Source: an uncultured Acidobacteriota bacterium
Lineage (GTDB): Bacteria > Acidobacteriota > Blastocatellia > Pyrinomonadales > Pyrinomonadaceae
Length of the DNA: 64,000 nt
Reading direction: 5' to 3'
Assembly: GCA_937873515.1 (NCBI GenBank)
Contig: CALMYB010000010.1
Coordinates: 186,001 to 250,000, forward strand
The position numbers and the translations under genes were made by a program. The notes beneath the pieces are model-generated. The model had not been told where the DNA came from and made no database searches. It was given only the letters and a program-made list of their open reading frames with translations. Positions 28,639 to 38,828 of the stretch are shown here, piece after piece (positions within the stretch are counted from its first letter, which is position 1; every line of letters begins with the position of its first letter).

Positions 28639-30906
28639 TTATTGTCCGGGCAGAATTCGCGGCCGCTCGCCCACGACGATCGTCTTTCGAGGGCTTGGGA
28701 CAGCCACTGGCTCCTTTGCCGCGACAGGCTTCTCAGCGTCCGGTTGGGCTTTGGCAGAAGGGTCGGTCTTCGTCGGTTCGACAGTCGCGGAGTCCGAATC
28801 AGGATCCTTTAACTCGATCTTGTACACACCGGAAGAATGTGTGCCCGCATAAATACGGTTCGGGTCGTGCGGATCGAATGCCATCGACCAAACGCGTCGG
28901 CTGGGCAACTCCATCGTCTTCGTATCGATCCGCTTCCACTGCTCGCCCGCGTCTCTTGAAATGTAGATGCCGCCGTCGGTTTCGATCGCGCTTCCAATAA
29001 TGATCTCGTTCGGATCCTTCGGGTCGATCAGGATCGAAGCAAAGTTACCGAGCGGCAAGTGTCCGCCGCGGCGTTTCCACGTAGTGCCGTTATCGCGGCT
29101 CAAATAGAAGGTTTGAGTAGTGCCGACGTAAATATAGTCAGGACGGGTGGGATCGGTCTCGATCGCACTGACCGGGACCCCCTGAACGGCACCACCTGCA
29201 TTTGCGAAAGTCTTGCCGTCATCACGAGAAACCATCACGCCTGACGTCGCCGTGCCGACCCAGATCGTATCCGGACGCTGTGGGGCGACGTGGATCGCGA
29301 AGATGTTCTGGTTAACGCCCGCTCCGAGGTCGAGCTTTTCCCAGCCCTTTGTCAGATCGTACGACCGGTAAAGTCCGGAATCGGTGCCGGCAAGGATGCC
29401 ATTCTTGCCGTCCTCGGTAAAAGCGAGAACCTTGACGTTGTTTTTAAGGGACGGAATAAGGACCGGGCCTTTCGCGACAGGCACCGGTGCGGCTTTGACC
29501 GGCTTCTTCGCTCTCCCACGGGCACGCGTCGCTCTAGGATTTGCGACAACCGGGGACTTTCCGGAGGGCAGCGGATTCCATGTCACGCCGCGGTCCACAG
29601 AGCGAAGCACGCCATTATTGGTACCGAGATACATTACATTTCCGTTCACGCGATCCTGCAGGATGGTGAAAGGGGCCGTACGATTCACGTCGATGCTAGC
29701 CGACGGACGCCAAGTGGCACCGTCGTTGTCGCTGTAAAAGAAGAAGCCGCCGCCTGTTGCCGTGTTTCGCGTTGCAGCGTACAAGCGGTTCGGGCGCTCA
29801 CGATCGGGGACGACCGCGTAGGTGAAACGGGTTGTCAGATCGCCGTTCGTCTGCGCAAAATTCCTGCCGCCGTCGTTCGAGACCATCACGCCGTAATTGT
29901 TCGTCGCGATAAAGACGCGGTCCGGGGCATCCGGATGTACTGCTATCGAATTGATCTCAAGGTTTCGCTGCGTGGTCAGCGACCAGGACTTGCCGCCGTT
30001 GACGCTCATCCAAAAGCCCTCGGTGGTTGCGGCGTATATCGTACCTTCACGCGTCGGATGCTGAACGATGTCGCGGGTTCGACGCGATTGTGACGGAATG
30101 CCGTTGATCTTCGACCAGCGTTCGCCGCCATTCTGCGATTCGTAGATGCCGCTGCATGCTGACGCAACTATATACTCAGGGTTGCGTGGATTGATCGTGA
30201 TCGCAAAGACGTCAGAATCATCGATCATTCCGTCGCGGATCAGCTTCCAATTCGCCCCCGCATCGTTCGTCTTGTAAGCCCTCCACCAAGTACCCGCATA
30301 GATCGTTTTCGGGTCGCGCGGGTCGATCGCGAGCGAATCGATATTCACCGGCATTGTCGATGACGAGATCTTCTTCCAGTTTGCACCTGAATCCTGAGAC
30401 ATCCAGGCACCATCGGTCGTTCCGGCGACCAGTATCGACGGGTCGGTCGGCGACTGCGCAAGCGAGTGCACCGAACTCTTATGAAGTTCCTTTGCTTCCT
30501 TCCAGGTAATGCCGCCGTCGATCGAACGGAAAAAGCCTCCCGGCGCCTTGTGTCTGTGGCCGGAAGCATAAATGATCTTCGAATCCCGCGAATCGACGAA
30601 GAGGTCGTCGAGGATCAGCTGCGGTTCATTCAAGTTTGCGAGCAAGCGCCACGTCTTCCCTGCATCACCTGATGTGAAAATCTGGCCGTCGAGCGTGCTT
30701 ATATAGAGGCGGTCCTTGTCCTTTGGATCTATCGCAACAACACGGACGTCGCCTCCGTCCGGGCCGGTCACCGTCCATTTCGTAAATGCCGCTTTATCCG
30801 GGTTGTCGGGAACGATCTCAATATCCGCGAAAGATGGCACAACACCAAGAAAGGTGAAAATGATCAAAAGAACAACGCAGCGATGGAACACACTCACTCT
30901 TGACAT
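28639..30906 (-). CDS. Secreted BNR/Asp-box beta-propeller protein (sortilin/photosystem-stability-factor-like)
   Basis: The 755-residue product has a signal peptide (ending PSFAD, about residue 27) and at least ten Asp-box motifs of the type SGDAGKTWR, SIDGGITWK, SQDSGANWK, SNDGGRNFA and SRDNGTTWK. These mark seven-bladed or tandem beta-propellers of the BNR/VPS10 type. A basic linker (RARGRAKKPVKAAPVPVAKG) splits the two propeller halves near residue 460. The C-terminus is a low-complexity tail of Pro, Lys and Ala. No catalytic sialidase residues are evident, so a binding or scaffolding role outside the cell is more likely. The gene is monocistronic with a terminator. Confidence 0.85.
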   Translation of the reverse strand: MSRVSVFHRCVVLLIIFTFLGVVPSFADIEIVPDNPDKAAFTKWTVTGPDGGDVRVVAIDPKDKDRLYISTLDGQIFTSGDAGKTWRLLANLNEPQLILDDLFVDSRDSKIIYASGHRHKAPGGFFRSIDGGITWKEAKELHKSSVHSLAQSPTDPSILVAGTTDGAWMSQDSGANWKKISSSTMPVNIDSLAIDPRDPKTIYAGTWWRAYKTNDAGANWKLIRDGMIDDSDVFAITINPRNPEYIVASACSGIYESQNGGERWSKINGIPSQSRRTRDIVQHPTREGTIYAATTEGFWMSVNGGKSWSLTTQRNLEINSIAVHPDAPDRVFIATNNYGVMVSNDGGRNFAQTNGDLTTRFTYAVVPDRERPNRLYAATRNTATGGGFFFYSDNDGATWRPSASIDVNRTAPFTILQDRVNGNVMYLGTNNGVLRSVDRGVTWNPLPSGKSPVVANPRATRARGRAKKPVKAAPVPVAKGPVLIPSLKNNVKVLAFTEDGKNGILAGTDSGLYRSYDLTKGWEKLDLGAGVNQNIFAIHVAPQRPDTIWVGTATSGVMVSRDDGKTFANAGGAVQGVPVSAIETDPTRPDYIYVGTTQTFYLSRDNGTTWKRRGGHLPLGNFASILIDPKDPNEIIIGSAIETDGGIYISRDAGEQWKRIDTKTMELPSRRVWSMAFDPHDPNRIYAGTHSSGVYKIELKDPDSDSATVEPTKTDPSAKAQPDAEKPVAAKEPVAVPSPRKTIVVGERPRILPGQ

Positions 30907-31116
30907 AGGGTATTTTTATTTCGGGTAAGAACCAGCTTGATAAACTCCGTTTCGATCGTGTTTGCCGCAGACTACCGGCAAACCAACATAAAACTAGATG
31001 CTAACGGACCGTGCTTCGTTTGCAGCAATTCGGGGTATGGCGCGTGCCAAGACCTCTATTGTAGCGAACGCTAAGGAAGAGAGCAAATATTTTTAAGCGC
31101 TTAAGCAACAGATGTG

Positions 31117-31153
31117 AAAACGGCCGCAGCTTGTGATGTAAGCCGCGGCCGTT
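31117..31153 (-). terminator. Intrinsic terminator after the outer-membrane protein gene
   Basis: The minus strand reads AACGGCCGC ... GCGGCCGTT (9-bp perfect stem) with a 17-base loop that can pair further (GGCTT / AAGCT), then TTTTC. It lies about 40 bases after the stop codon of the gene at 31192. Further upstream of the next gene (30907-31116) I see nothing beyond a TTAAGCGCTTAA palindrome. Confidence 0.75.
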
Positions 31154-31191
31154 CGAAATGTTCACCGAAAAGGTGAAGCTGAAGTAAGAAG

Positions 31192-33600
31192 TTACGGAGT
31201 CGGTGCATCCGCACCGGCAGGACGTACCCAGAACTTGGTGTATTCACCTTGTCCGTTGTCGCCGCCGTCAACAAAGACCACACGGTTCTTGTCGTATTTG
31301 CGGAAGTTGATCGCCTTCATGATCTGTGCTCTGCGATGACGCATTTGAGCAGCAGTGCCGTAATTGATGATGTAACCGGTCGCGGTCGGATCGTTGTTCA
31401 ACTGGATATAGAAGTTGTCAACGCGGGCCTTGACCTCGTCATCTTTCTGCTTACCGAATTCGTCAACGAGGTTCGATTCCGGTCGGCCGGAGATACCGGC
31501 AGTTTCACTTGCCGTATCCGGGCATTGGCAGCTGGCCTCAAGACCACCGATCTGGACCGTAGCCGTGACCGACGAATTTGCCATCTCCCTTGTAGTATCG
31601 ACCGTGATGCTGGACGTACCCTGGCCGCTCGAGATCGTACCGGCCGAAACGCTCCAGTTGTATGTAACGTTCGCACCGCCGCTGACATTGGCCGTAAAGG
31701 TCATCTGCTGTCCCGGGTTCGTGATACCGGCAGGGCCGCTGACCGAAACGCTCGGACAGTCACAGATCTTGACGCAGTCGGCACATTCCTTGACCTCGAT
31801 CGTCTTGGTATCGGTCTTGCCGCAAACTCCGCAGCCGTCGTCAACACCTGTCGTGATCGTATAGGTTCCCTTCTCAACACCCGAAAGATCCCATGTTACG
31901 TTCGCACCGGAGCCGACGATACGTCCGCCGGAAACAGTGTAATTGTAAACAAGGGGATCATTCTCAGGATCCGAAGCGCTGGTCGCAACGCTGATCGAGC
32001 GGCTATCGTCGCACGAACCGGAAGCAGACTTGTATCCCGGCTGGCAGCCGATCGTGATCACGTTGTCGCTCAGGGTCACGCTGTTGATGCTCGCGGGCTG
32101 ATTGACAAGTTCTTTAGCACGCTCATTACGGCGTCCAACAAAGAACTGGAAGATGTAGCCGTGCGGGTCGCCGGATTCACGGAATCCCGGAGGAACACCC
32201 TTCCAATTGGTTGTGTAGGTCTGAGCCGTGCAAGCTCCGCCCGTAACAAACGCACAAGGATTGGTAACGCTGGCACTGAAGTTCTTGTCCTTATCGAACC
32301 AGCCTTCATCCTGCTGGTTGAAGTTGTATCGATAGGCAAAGCTCATACCTGCCCAACGAGTGAAGAACACGCGAGCGCCGGCGATACCGTCCATCGGATG
32401 GTTCTCGAATGCGTTCGGTGTGCGGCCGCCGATGTAGCGGGTGCCGCGGAATTCGACGATCGGCTGGAACCACTTGTTGACCGGGAAATCCACGCCAATA
32501 CCGGCCTGAACTTCATCGGGGCGATCAAGAAGTGTGTACGTGCCGCCCGGAAAATCACCCTTCGCAGATGACGTCCAGTTATAGCCGATGTTGGCCGAAA
32601 GGTTTGCCCATTTTGCTACGCGAGCATCAGCCACGAACGTAACAGCGACGTCTCCCCATCCGCCGCCCGGACCTGCACCACGCTGCATCTGATTGAATCC
32701 TGCGAAGTCATTCGCATGATCCGAATACCAGGTGTAAGAAGCGACGAGGCCGAGACCGATCGGGTTATCAACGCTGGTGAAGCGGACCTTGCCGCCGAAG
32801 GTGAACTGGTTGAATGCACTTTCACCGTACGTGCGGTTAAGGAAAGGTGCTTCAGGCAAGTATGACGGTGCAAGCGTGAACACTGCAGGAACCGTGCCTT
32901 GAGGTGCTCCCGTTGGCCCGATGATATTTGCCGTGCTCAGCACGAGACCCGGCAGAATGCTGCCGTAGACCGAGCCGATGCCGCGGAACGGGTTTGCGCC
33001 GCCGCTGCCGAGTAGTGCATTGGTGCCTGCCGGAAATCCAAAAACAGGTCCCGAGTAGGCCGGCGGGGTAAGGCCGTAAGTTCCGGCATTACCGCCAAAA
33101 TACGGAAACTGAACGAATGGAGCTCCAGCCGGGCGGTAAACAGCACCGTACGGGCTGGTTCCGGGCGACATCACGATCGCCGGAGCCTGAGTCCACTGAC
33201 CGTTGATCACAACTTGCGAGTTCGGCAGATAAAAGCCGGAAAGGTTCCGGGGCGAATTCACTTTAATACCCTTGTAGAGATCCGTCGAGAAGAAAAGCTC
33301 GATACGGTCGGTCAAACCGACCTGGAAGCTCACGGGCACATCCGTGATATCAACATCACCCGGATCGCGGTCATAGTTGCTGACGGCCGCCGAGAAGGTG
33401 AATTCACCCTTTCGGAGATTCTGCCCGTCATAGACCGTGAAAAGGCCGGTCGGGCCGCCGACAGCACCACCGGTACCGACCGTAGGTGCAGTGTTCCTCG
33501 GATCGCTGTCAGGGCGCTGGTGCTTATCCTGCGCCGCGACCGCGAATACGAGAGTCAAAATAACGAGCGTACTCAAGTACGCCATTTTAGCGAGTTTCAT
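31192..33600 (-). CDS. Outer-membrane beta-barrel protein with Ig/PKD-like domains and OmpA-like tail
   Basis: The product has a signal peptide (ending AVAAQ), an N-terminal half with alternating barrel strands (for example TDRIELFFSTDLYKGI, GLGLVASYTWYSDHAN, GMSFAYRYNFNQ), then two Ig/PKD-like modules (VTLSDNVITIGC, ATSASDPENDPLVYNYTVSGG, SVSGPAGITNPGQQMTFTA). The cysteine-rich hinge KECADCVKICDC separates them. The C-terminal OmpA-like tail has GYIINYGTAAQMRHRRAQ and VVFVDGGDNGQGEYTKFWV. I set the start at ATG 33600, which has GGAGGA five bases upstream, instead of the longer frame. It probably links the outer membrane to the cell wall, as inferred from the tail. Confidence 0.85.
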   Translation of the reverse strand: MKLAKMAYLSTLVILTLVFAVAAQDKHQRPDSDPRNTAPTVGTGGAVGGPTGLFTVYDGQNLRKGEFTFSAAVSNYDRDPGDVDITDVPVSFQVGLTDRIELFFSTDLYKGIKVNSPRNLSGFYLPNSQVVINGQWTQAPAIVMSPGTSPYGAVYRPAGAPFVQFPYFGGNAGTYGLTPPAYSGPVFGFPAGTNALLGSGGANPFRGIGSVYGSILPGLVLSTANIIGPTGAPQGTVPAVFTLAPSYLPEAPFLNRTYGESAFNQFTFGGKVRFTSVDNPIGLGLVASYTWYSDHANDFAGFNQMQRGAGPGGGWGDVAVTFVADARVAKWANLSANIGYNWTSSAKGDFPGGTYTLLDRPDEVQAGIGVDFPVNKWFQPIVEFRGTRYIGGRTPNAFENHPMDGIAGARVFFTRWAGMSFAYRYNFNQQDEGWFDKDKNFSASVTNPCAFVTGGACTAQTYTTNWKGVPPGFRESGDPHGYIFQFFVGRRNERAKELVNQPASINSVTLSDNVITIGCQPGYKSASGSCDDSRSISVATSASDPENDPLVYNYTVSGGRIVGSGANVTWDLSGVEKGTYTITTGVDDGCGVCGKTDTKTIEVKECADCVKICDCPSVSVSGPAGITNPGQQMTFTANVSGGANVTYNWSVSAGTISSGQGTSSITVDTTREMANSSVTATVQIGGLEASCQCPDTASETAGISGRPESNLVDEFGKQKDDEVKARVDNFYIQLNNDPTATGYIINYGTAAQMRHRRAQIMKAINFRKYDKNRVVFVDGGDNGQGEYTKFWVRPAGADAPTP

Positions 33601-33680
33601 CACATTCCTCCGCCGAAAAAAATTGAAAGTCAAAAAAGTTGGCTGCAGTCAGCCGGTTAAGTGTCAAAAAATCAACTTGC

Positions 33681-33709
33681 ATTATTACACAGAGCATTGG
33701 TCTTTCCAA
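33681..33709 (-). promoter_or_regulatory. Predicted sigma-70 promoter of the outer-membrane protein gene
   Basis: The minus strand carries TTGGAA (33709-33704) and AATAAT (33686-33681) with 17 bases between, matching the -35 and -10 elements at 4/6 and 5/6. It lies 81 bases upstream of the ATG at 33600, giving a leader of about 70-75 bases. Confidence 0.45.
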
Positions 33710-33893
33710 GTAGGCAAAGTCCAAGCTGTCCAACAATTAGTCGAAAAAGCTTATGCCAATGTTAGCAATTTAATCGGGAGTAAAGCGCAAAGTCAACATA
33801 CGGAACGACCGCCGGACAAATATCTCCCGATAAAACACTAACCTAACCCGCTCGTAAAATCAAGCGTTTTTAGCACCTTGCAGGAACGTCGGC

Positions 33894-35183
33894 CTATGCA
33901 TAGATGCCGCGCATTCTCGTGTCATACGCCACGCGATCGATCGCGAGCATATAGGCCGCGGTCCTCGAATCGACGTTATGCTTTTCAGCGTAATGCACGA
34001 GTTCGTTGAAGCTTGCGACCATTTTCTCCGCCAAGCGGTTATTTACTTCTTCTTCCGACCAAAAATAACCCATACGGTCCTGCACCCATTCAAAATACGA
34101 CACGGTTACGCCTCCCGCGTTCGCCAGAATATCAGGAACGACAAAGATGCCCTTCTCGTGCAGTATTTTATCGGCCTTCGGCGTTGTCGGGCCGTTCGCT
34201 CCTTCCGCGAGGATGCGGCAACGTATCCTATCCGCATTCTCCGACGTGATCTGATTCTCGGTCGCGCACGGTGCAAGAACATCGCATTCGAGCTCAAGCA
34301 GTTCCTTGTTGTCAACGTAATCGACGTCCGGATAGCCTTCAAACGAGCGATTCTTTTCAAGATATTCGAGAACGTGCGGGATCTTCAGGCCTTTCGGATT
34401 GTATATCCCGCCGCCGACCTCCGAAATACCAACGACCCTATATCCTGCTTCGTACATCAACCGTGCGCCAAGGCCGCCTACATTCCCGGATCCCTGAACA
34501 ACGATAGAGGTCTTGTCAGGCGTAAGGTTGAGGCGCCTTACAGCTTCCCCGATCGAGATCAGAAGCCCGCGGCCCGTCGCCTCGCGACGGCCAAGACTTC
34601 CTCCAAGAGCAACGGGCTTGCCCGTAACGACCGCGGTCACCGTATGACGGGCATGCATCGAATATGTATCCATGATCCACGCCATCGTCTGCTCGTTGGT
34701 ATTCATATCCGGAGCCGGCACGTCTTTGTCAGGACCGATGAAGTCGATAAGCTCAGCGGTGTATCGACGCGTCAGACGCTCGAGTTCCCCGATCGACATT
34801 TGACGCGGGTCGCACACGATGCCGCCCTTTCCGCCGCCAAAGGGAACGTTTACGACCGCACATTTCCACGTCATCCAGGCGGAAAGCGCCTTGACCTCGT
34901 CGATATTAACGTCCGGTGCGTAGCGGATGCCGCCTTTTGCGGGGCCGCGGGCAAAGTTGTGCTGCACACGAAACCCTTCGAACACTTGAATGTGTCCGTC
35001 GTCCATTCGGACGGGAACATAGACCTTTATCTCTCGACTCGGCACTCGCATCACTGCGTAGAGATCGTCTTCCAGCCCGAGAAGTTTTGCCGCTCGGTCA
35101 AAACGCTCACTCATCGCTTCGAACGGGTTCTTTTCGTCGCTGCCCTTAAAACGCCGCATGTCGTCGGCCATAGGATTTGCCAT
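33894..35183 (-). CDS. gdhA: Glutamate dehydrogenase (Glu/Leu/Phe/Val dehydrogenase family)
   Basis: The enzyme interconverts glutamate and 2-oxoglutarate plus ammonium. The product has the substrate-domain segments [35 protein letters not shown] (catalytic lysine in the second GGGKGG block) and [19 protein letters not shown], and the NAD(P) fold [10 protein letters not shown]. The residue pattern suits the hexameric, roughly 430-residue class. The ATG at 35183 is normal. It lies 23 bases downstream of larE, reading the same way, so the two are likely cotranscribed. Cofactor specificity cannot be told from the sequence with confidence. Confidence 0.95.
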   Translation of the reverse strand: MANPMADDMRRFKGSDEKNPFEAMSERFDRAAKLLGLEDDLYAVMRVPSREIKVYVPVRMDDGHIQVFEGFRVQHNFARGPAKGGIRYAPDVNIDEVKALSAWMTWKCAVVNVPFGGGKGGIVCDPRQMSIGELERLTRRYTAELIDFIGPDKDVPAPDMNTNEQTMAWIMDTYSMHARHTVTAVVTGKPVALGGSLGRREATGRGLLISIGEAVRRLNLTPDKTSIVVQGSGNVGGLGARLMYEAGYRVVGISEVGGGIYNPKGLKIPHVLEYLEKNRSFEGYPDVDYVDNKELLELECDVLAPCATENQITSENADRIRCRILAEGANGPTTPKADKILHEKGIFVVPDILANAGGVTVSYFEWVQDRMGYFWSEEEVNNRLAEKMVASFNELVHYAEKHNVDSRTAAYMLAIDRVAYDTRMRGIYA

Positions 35184-35206
35184 TTTTATATGATTCTCCA
35201 GATTAG

Positions 35207-36064
35207 TCAGTTCTTTACTATATCACTCGTGACATTCAAGGACCCCGAGCGAAAGCCTTCGAGGTCGAGCGTCACAAACTTAAAACCTAATTCCTTCAAT
35301 TTGCGCGCGATATTGGCCGAAACCGCCAGATCATGCGCCTTCGAAAGTTCACTCGGGGCGACCTCGATCCTCGCGAGTTCACCGTGAACGCGAACACGAA
35401 ATTCGCGAAATCCCATGTTCCGCAGAAAGTCTTCGGCCCGCTCGATTCGCGAGAGCCTCTTAAGAGTGACCGGAACTCCAACGGCGATCCTCGACGAAAG
35501 ACAGGGGCTCGCGGGTTGGTCCCAGGTTGAAAGGCCGGCCTTCCTGCTCAGCTCCCGGATCTCGGCCTTCGTAAAACCGATCTCCGCAAGCGGACTCTTG
35601 ACCTTCTGTTCTTCAGCGGCGATCCTGCCGGGCCGGTGGTCGCCGATGTCATCAGCGTTCGTGCCGTCAAGGACGGCACAATTCAGCTCCACGGCAACTT
35701 TTGAAAGCTTCGAGTAGAGTTCGGTCTTGCAGAAGTAGCAGCGGTCGCCTTTGTTCGCCAGATATTCTGGATCGGCAAGCTCGTTGGTATCAAGCATCAT
35801 GATGTTGAAGCCATTCGCTCTAGCGACCCGAACTGCGTTGTCTCTTTGAAATTCTGAAACGCTTGGGGAGAGGCCGATAGCACAGATCGAATCGGTTCCA
35901 AGCTCTTCTGTGGCGATCTTCGCAAGGTAGGAACTATCGACACCTCCAGAGTATGCGACCAACACTCGTTGAAGTTTGCGCATCAGAGAACGCAGACTGC
36001 GTTCTTTATCCGCCGTTGTGTATTGGGCGGGGGCCGTGGCGACGATTTCCGGTAACGCGATCAT
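35207..36064 (-). CDS. larE: ATP-dependent sulfur transferase LarE (PP-loop)
   Basis: LarE supplies sulfur to the nickel-pincer cofactor of lactate racemase and related enzymes by sacrificing its own cysteine. The product has the PP-loop SGGVDS (39-44), the [11 protein letters not shown] segment with Cys109 and Cys112, GTNADD and the ASPCLSSR loop with Cys188 at the place of the donor cysteine. With further cysteines present, a cluster-based sulfur delivery as in the multi-cysteine LarE class is possible. No larB, larC or racemase is in the window. It is the first gene of a pair with gdhA. The start at 36064 is ATG. Confidence 0.92.
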   Translation of the reverse strand: MIALPEIVATAPAQYTTADKERSLRSLMRKLQRVLVAYSGGVDSSYLAKIATEELGTDSICAIGLSPSVSEFQRDNAVRVARANGFNIMMLDTNELADPEYLANKGDRCYFCKTELYSKLSKVAVELNCAVLDGTNADDIGDHRPGRIAAEEQKVKSPLAEIGFTKAEIRELSRKAGLSTWDQPASPCLSSRIAVGVPVTLKRLSRIERAEDFLRNMGFREFRVRVHGELARIEVAPSELSKAHDLAVSANIARKLKELGFKFVTLDLEGFRSGSLNVTSDIVKN

Positions 36065-36198
36065 TGGGGAACAAAGCTCCGCTCAAATCGAACTTGAATA
36101 ATAACTTAGGGCGGAAGAAGTGGCAAACACCTCGAGCGAATATAAGAAATGCTAAGTCCCATCTTTTGGATTCGCAAGTGATATAATTTTCTCGATTC

Positions 36199-37611
36199 AT
36201 GACTATGAAAGCCAAGCTCGGCATTTTTCTTCTGATAATTGCGGTTTCGAGTTCCGCTCTCAACGCTCAGACAGACGATGGCCCGGACATTGCGGGAATG
36301 TTTCGAGCGGCTCAAGACGTACACGAGAAGGGCGAATACGAGAAGGCGATCGAGCTTTACAAGAAGGTCCTCGAAGAAGCTCCCGGCCTTCCTGAGGCTG
36401 AGTATCAGATCGGTTCAGCGTACCTTTCTCTAAAGAAGCCGCAGGAAGCTGAAGAGGCTTTCAGAAGCGCCGTAGATGCAAGGCCCGATTGGTCCCTTCC
36501 ACTCACGGCACTTGGCGATCTGCTTGTAAGAAAATACAAATCTGCATCTTCCGTTGGGAGCGATGCTAGATCGATCCAAGCTGAAGCCGAAGATCTGCTG
36601 AACAGGGCGATCAAACTCGACGCAGACAATATTCCTGCGTGGGTCGCTCTCGCCGACCTTCGCGTCACGTCCGGTGCGTCAGCAGAGACAACAAGGCCTC
36701 TTCTTGGGAAACTGCGCGAACTCTCCGACGGAAAGGCGAACATCCCGGCCTCGCTTTGGGTCATTCGAAGCATGATCGAACGTTCATTGAACGATACCTC
36801 CGCCGCAAAGGAGAGCCTCAAGCGGGCATTGTCGATAGCCCCGAATGATCGAGGAGCATTGATACTCCTTGGTGAATCCGAACTGCGTTCCGGCGACGTC
36901 AACGCAGCAAGTGAGATCCTTCGGCGGGTCGAGGCGGATGCCCCTTCCGACCCTTCATTGGTGTTGTTCAAGGCGCGCGTACTGTCGGCCCAGGGCAAGC
37001 CTGACGAAGCGGTCAAGACGCTATCCGCCGTAAAGACATCCGAAGCTCAGAAACTGCTCGATTCCCTTCGCGTGGCTTCGTCCGAAGATGCACCGGATCT
37101 CGAACGCCGCCTGCAGGACGATCCGAAAAACGCCGCGATCCTCGGACGGCTTTGCGTCATAAACAGGATCTCCGCTCCGGAAAAGGCTCTCGAATACTGC
37201 CGGCGGGCAAGCGAAGCTGATCCCGAAAACATTGCTCACGCGATCGGCTATTCGGGGGCATTGAACCAGGCCCGGCAATTCGCCCAAGCGGCCGCGTTGG
37301 CCAAAAAACTGGTCGAATTTGCTCCGGACAATGCGACGGTAAGGACGAATCTAGCCCTTGCGTATTTTGAATTAAAGGCCTACGCCGCGGCACGCGAGCA
37401 GTATCAATGGCTGGTGGATCACAAACAAGGACTGCCCGTTGCATATTATTTTGTCGCCATAACTCAAGATCATCTTGGCGATTACCGCAACGCCGTGGCA
37501 AACTATCAATTATTCTTAAGAAATGCCGATCCGGCGAAGCATAAGCTCCAGATCGACCAGGTCACTCTGAGGCTGCCGGCGGTTGAGAAGTTGGCTCGTG
37601 ATTCGAAATAG
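36199..37611 (+). CDS. Secreted TPR-repeat protein
   Basis: The 470-residue product has a signal peptide (cleavage near NAQTDD, about residue 25) followed by about ten tetratricopeptide repeats, for example GEYEKAIELYKKVLEEAPGL, ALGDLLVRKYKS, KESLKRALSIAPNDRGALIL, AALAKKLVEFAPDNATVRTN and YRNAVANYQLFLRNADP. Such proteins act as periplasmic scaffolds. The ATG at 36199 and ATG at 36205 are both possible. It diverges from larE with about 134 bases between them. Two small secreted genes follow closely in the same direction, making a likely operon. Confidence 0.85.
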   Translation: MTMKAKLGIFLLIIAVSSSALNAQTDDGPDIAGMFRAAQDVHEKGEYEKAIELYKKVLEEAPGLPEAEYQIGSAYLSLKKPQEAEEAFRSAVDARPDWSLPLTALGDLLVRKYKSASSVGSDARSIQAEAEDLLNRAIKLDADNIPAWVALADLRVTSGASAETTRPLLGKLRELSDGKANIPASLWVIRSMIERSLNDTSAAKESLKRALSIAPNDRGALILLGESELRSGDVNAASEILRRVEADAPSDPSLVLFKARVLSAQGKPDEAVKTLSAVKTSEAQKLLDSLRVASSEDAPDLERRLQDDPKNAAILGRLCVINRISAPEKALEYCRRASEADPENIAHAIGYSGALNQARQFAQAAALAKKLVEFAPDNATVRTNLALAYFELKAYAAAREQYQWLVDHKQGLPVAYYFVAITQDHLGDYRNAVANYQLFLRNADPAKHKLQIDQVTLRLPAVEKLARDSK

Positions 37612-37639
37612 CGGCCTGAACGCCTGAGGTTGAAGAGAA

Positions 37640-38212
37640 ATGTTCGGTCCAAACACCCCGTTTTCCAGAATTCGTTGGATCGTTGTCCGTTTGTCGTTTG
37701 TCAGCGGAATCCTGATCGTTCTCTCCATTTCCTTTTCGACATCCGCTTTCGCACAGCGACAAGATCTTTTCGACAGTGCACCTCCGCCGCTGCTTGTTGC
37801 ATCAAAGGAAGAGTTAATGCGCATTCTTGCTCCTGCGGATAACGAAGACAAGGCGAGGCTCGCGCTTGAGGCGATGGATGCTCATCTTTCAAAGGCAGAA
37901 GCGGCAGCGTCGGCAAGTTCCTTTGACGGAGCGTATTCCGAGCTTGGACATTTCTGCGCGATCATGCAAAGGACGGTGTCTGCCCTGTTGGTGTACAACT
38001 CGAACGGCCGCCAGGATCTTGACGCTTTGAAACGGTTCGATATCGGGCTTAGGAGATTTCTTCTTCGCCTGGAGAATCTCAGAGGGGAAATGCCGTCCTC
38101 ACACGAGGCATTCGCGGCGAAGACGATCCATTATCTCCAGGACACACGCGACGCTGCTCTTAAACCAATGTTCGCTGACAACGTTGTTGCCGTTCCAAAT
38201 TCGGATAAATGA
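37640..38212 (+). CDS. Secreted helical protein of unknown function
   Basis: The 190-residue product has an unusually long N-terminal region before the hydrophobic signal core (residues 16-37, ending SAFAQ) and a mainly helical mature part: LVASKEELMRILAPADNEDK, SKAEAAASASSFDGAYSELG, RFDIGLRRFLLRLENLRGE. I do not recognise the family. It begins 28 bases after the TPR gene and overlaps the next gene by 4 bases, so the three are probably one transcription unit. Confidence 0.7.
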   Translation: MFGPNTPFSRIRWIVVRLSFVSGILIVLSISFSTSAFAQRQDLFDSAPPPLLVASKEELMRILAPADNEDKARLALEAMDAHLSKAEAAASASSFDGAYSELGHFCAIMQRTVSALLVYNSNGRQDLDALKRFDIGLRRFLLRLENLRGEMPSSHEAFAAKTIHYLQDTRDAALKPMFADNVVAVPNSDK

Positions 38213-38766
38213 TCTTCCGTAAGCTCATCTTCTTCATCCTTTCTGTCGTTGTTGTTATCACCATCGCCGGCGAAGCATACGCACAACACCGAGATTACTT
38301 GAGCGACAGCGAGGCTGACATCGTTCGCGACTCCCAACAACTGGATCACCGCGTTAACACATTGGTAAAGATCATCGACCGGCGTTTTAACGCCCTCGGC
38401 ATTGACCCCAAAGCGCCTATCGTCAAGAAAGACAAGACAGACTGGGGGCCGGAACCGACCGGCACGCGGACAGAACTCCTTGGCGACATCAAATCTCTCC
38501 TGCAAAAAGCGATCGATGATATAGACAACATTGCCGAACGCCCCGAACTTATGGTCGCAGACGTAACAGAGCGAAAGCCGAAGACCTTCAAGGAAGTGTT
38601 CCCGATTGCCGTTAAAAACCTCGCGGCAGCGGCCGATCGATATAAGCCATTGCTTCAAGCCGAAGGGGCAAAAACGACGGACCGCGTTCAAACCGGCCTG
38701 ATCGCGAACATTATCGAGCTGTGCGATGAGATCACAGCCTCGGTCAGCAAGCTTCCAGCCGAGTAA
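38209..38766 (+). CDS. Secreted helical protein of unknown function
   Basis: The 185-residue product has a signal peptide (residues 1-25, ending EAYAQ) and a helical mature region, with two segments resembling the preceding gene: DSQQLDHRVNTLVKIIDRRFN and RTELLGDIKSLLQKAIDDIDN. It lacks recognised domains. The overlap with the upstream gene (ATGA) indicates translational coupling. Both may act with the TPR protein in the periplasm; this is inference from position. Confidence 0.7.
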   Translation: MIFRKLIFFILSVVVVITIAGEAYAQHRDYLSDSEADIVRDSQQLDHRVNTLVKIIDRRFNALGIDPKAPIVKKDKTDWGPEPTGTRTELLGDIKSLLQKAIDDIDNIAERPELMVADVTERKPKTFKEVFPIAVKNLAAAADRYKPLLQAEGAKTTDRVQTGLIANIIELCDEITASVSKLPAE

Positions 38767-38828
38767 TAGGTACATTTTGCACGAGCCTAATTTGCTGCAA
38801 CGTCTAGCCTCAATTACACTCTTCCTTT

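Noticed and set aside
31249-32571. A 440-codon open frame antisense to the outer-membrane protein gene
   Set aside because: Same reason: no motif, Arg/Asp-rich, opposite to a well-supported gene.
33978-35387. A 469-codon open frame antisense to gdhA
   Set aside because: It has no family motif, low-quality composition (Arg/His-rich), and lies fully under a certain gene. It is a codon-bias shadow.
37640-38766. The two small secreted genes as a duplicated pair
   Set aside because: Their lengths and helical content are similar, but I cannot align them convincingly by eye. I left them as unrelated hypothetical proteins.
38767-38828. Search for a glycine riboswitch before gcvT
   Set aside because: Only about 60 bases separate gcvT from the gene before it and no aptamer-like helices are seen. 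The leader before gcvPA does not show one either.
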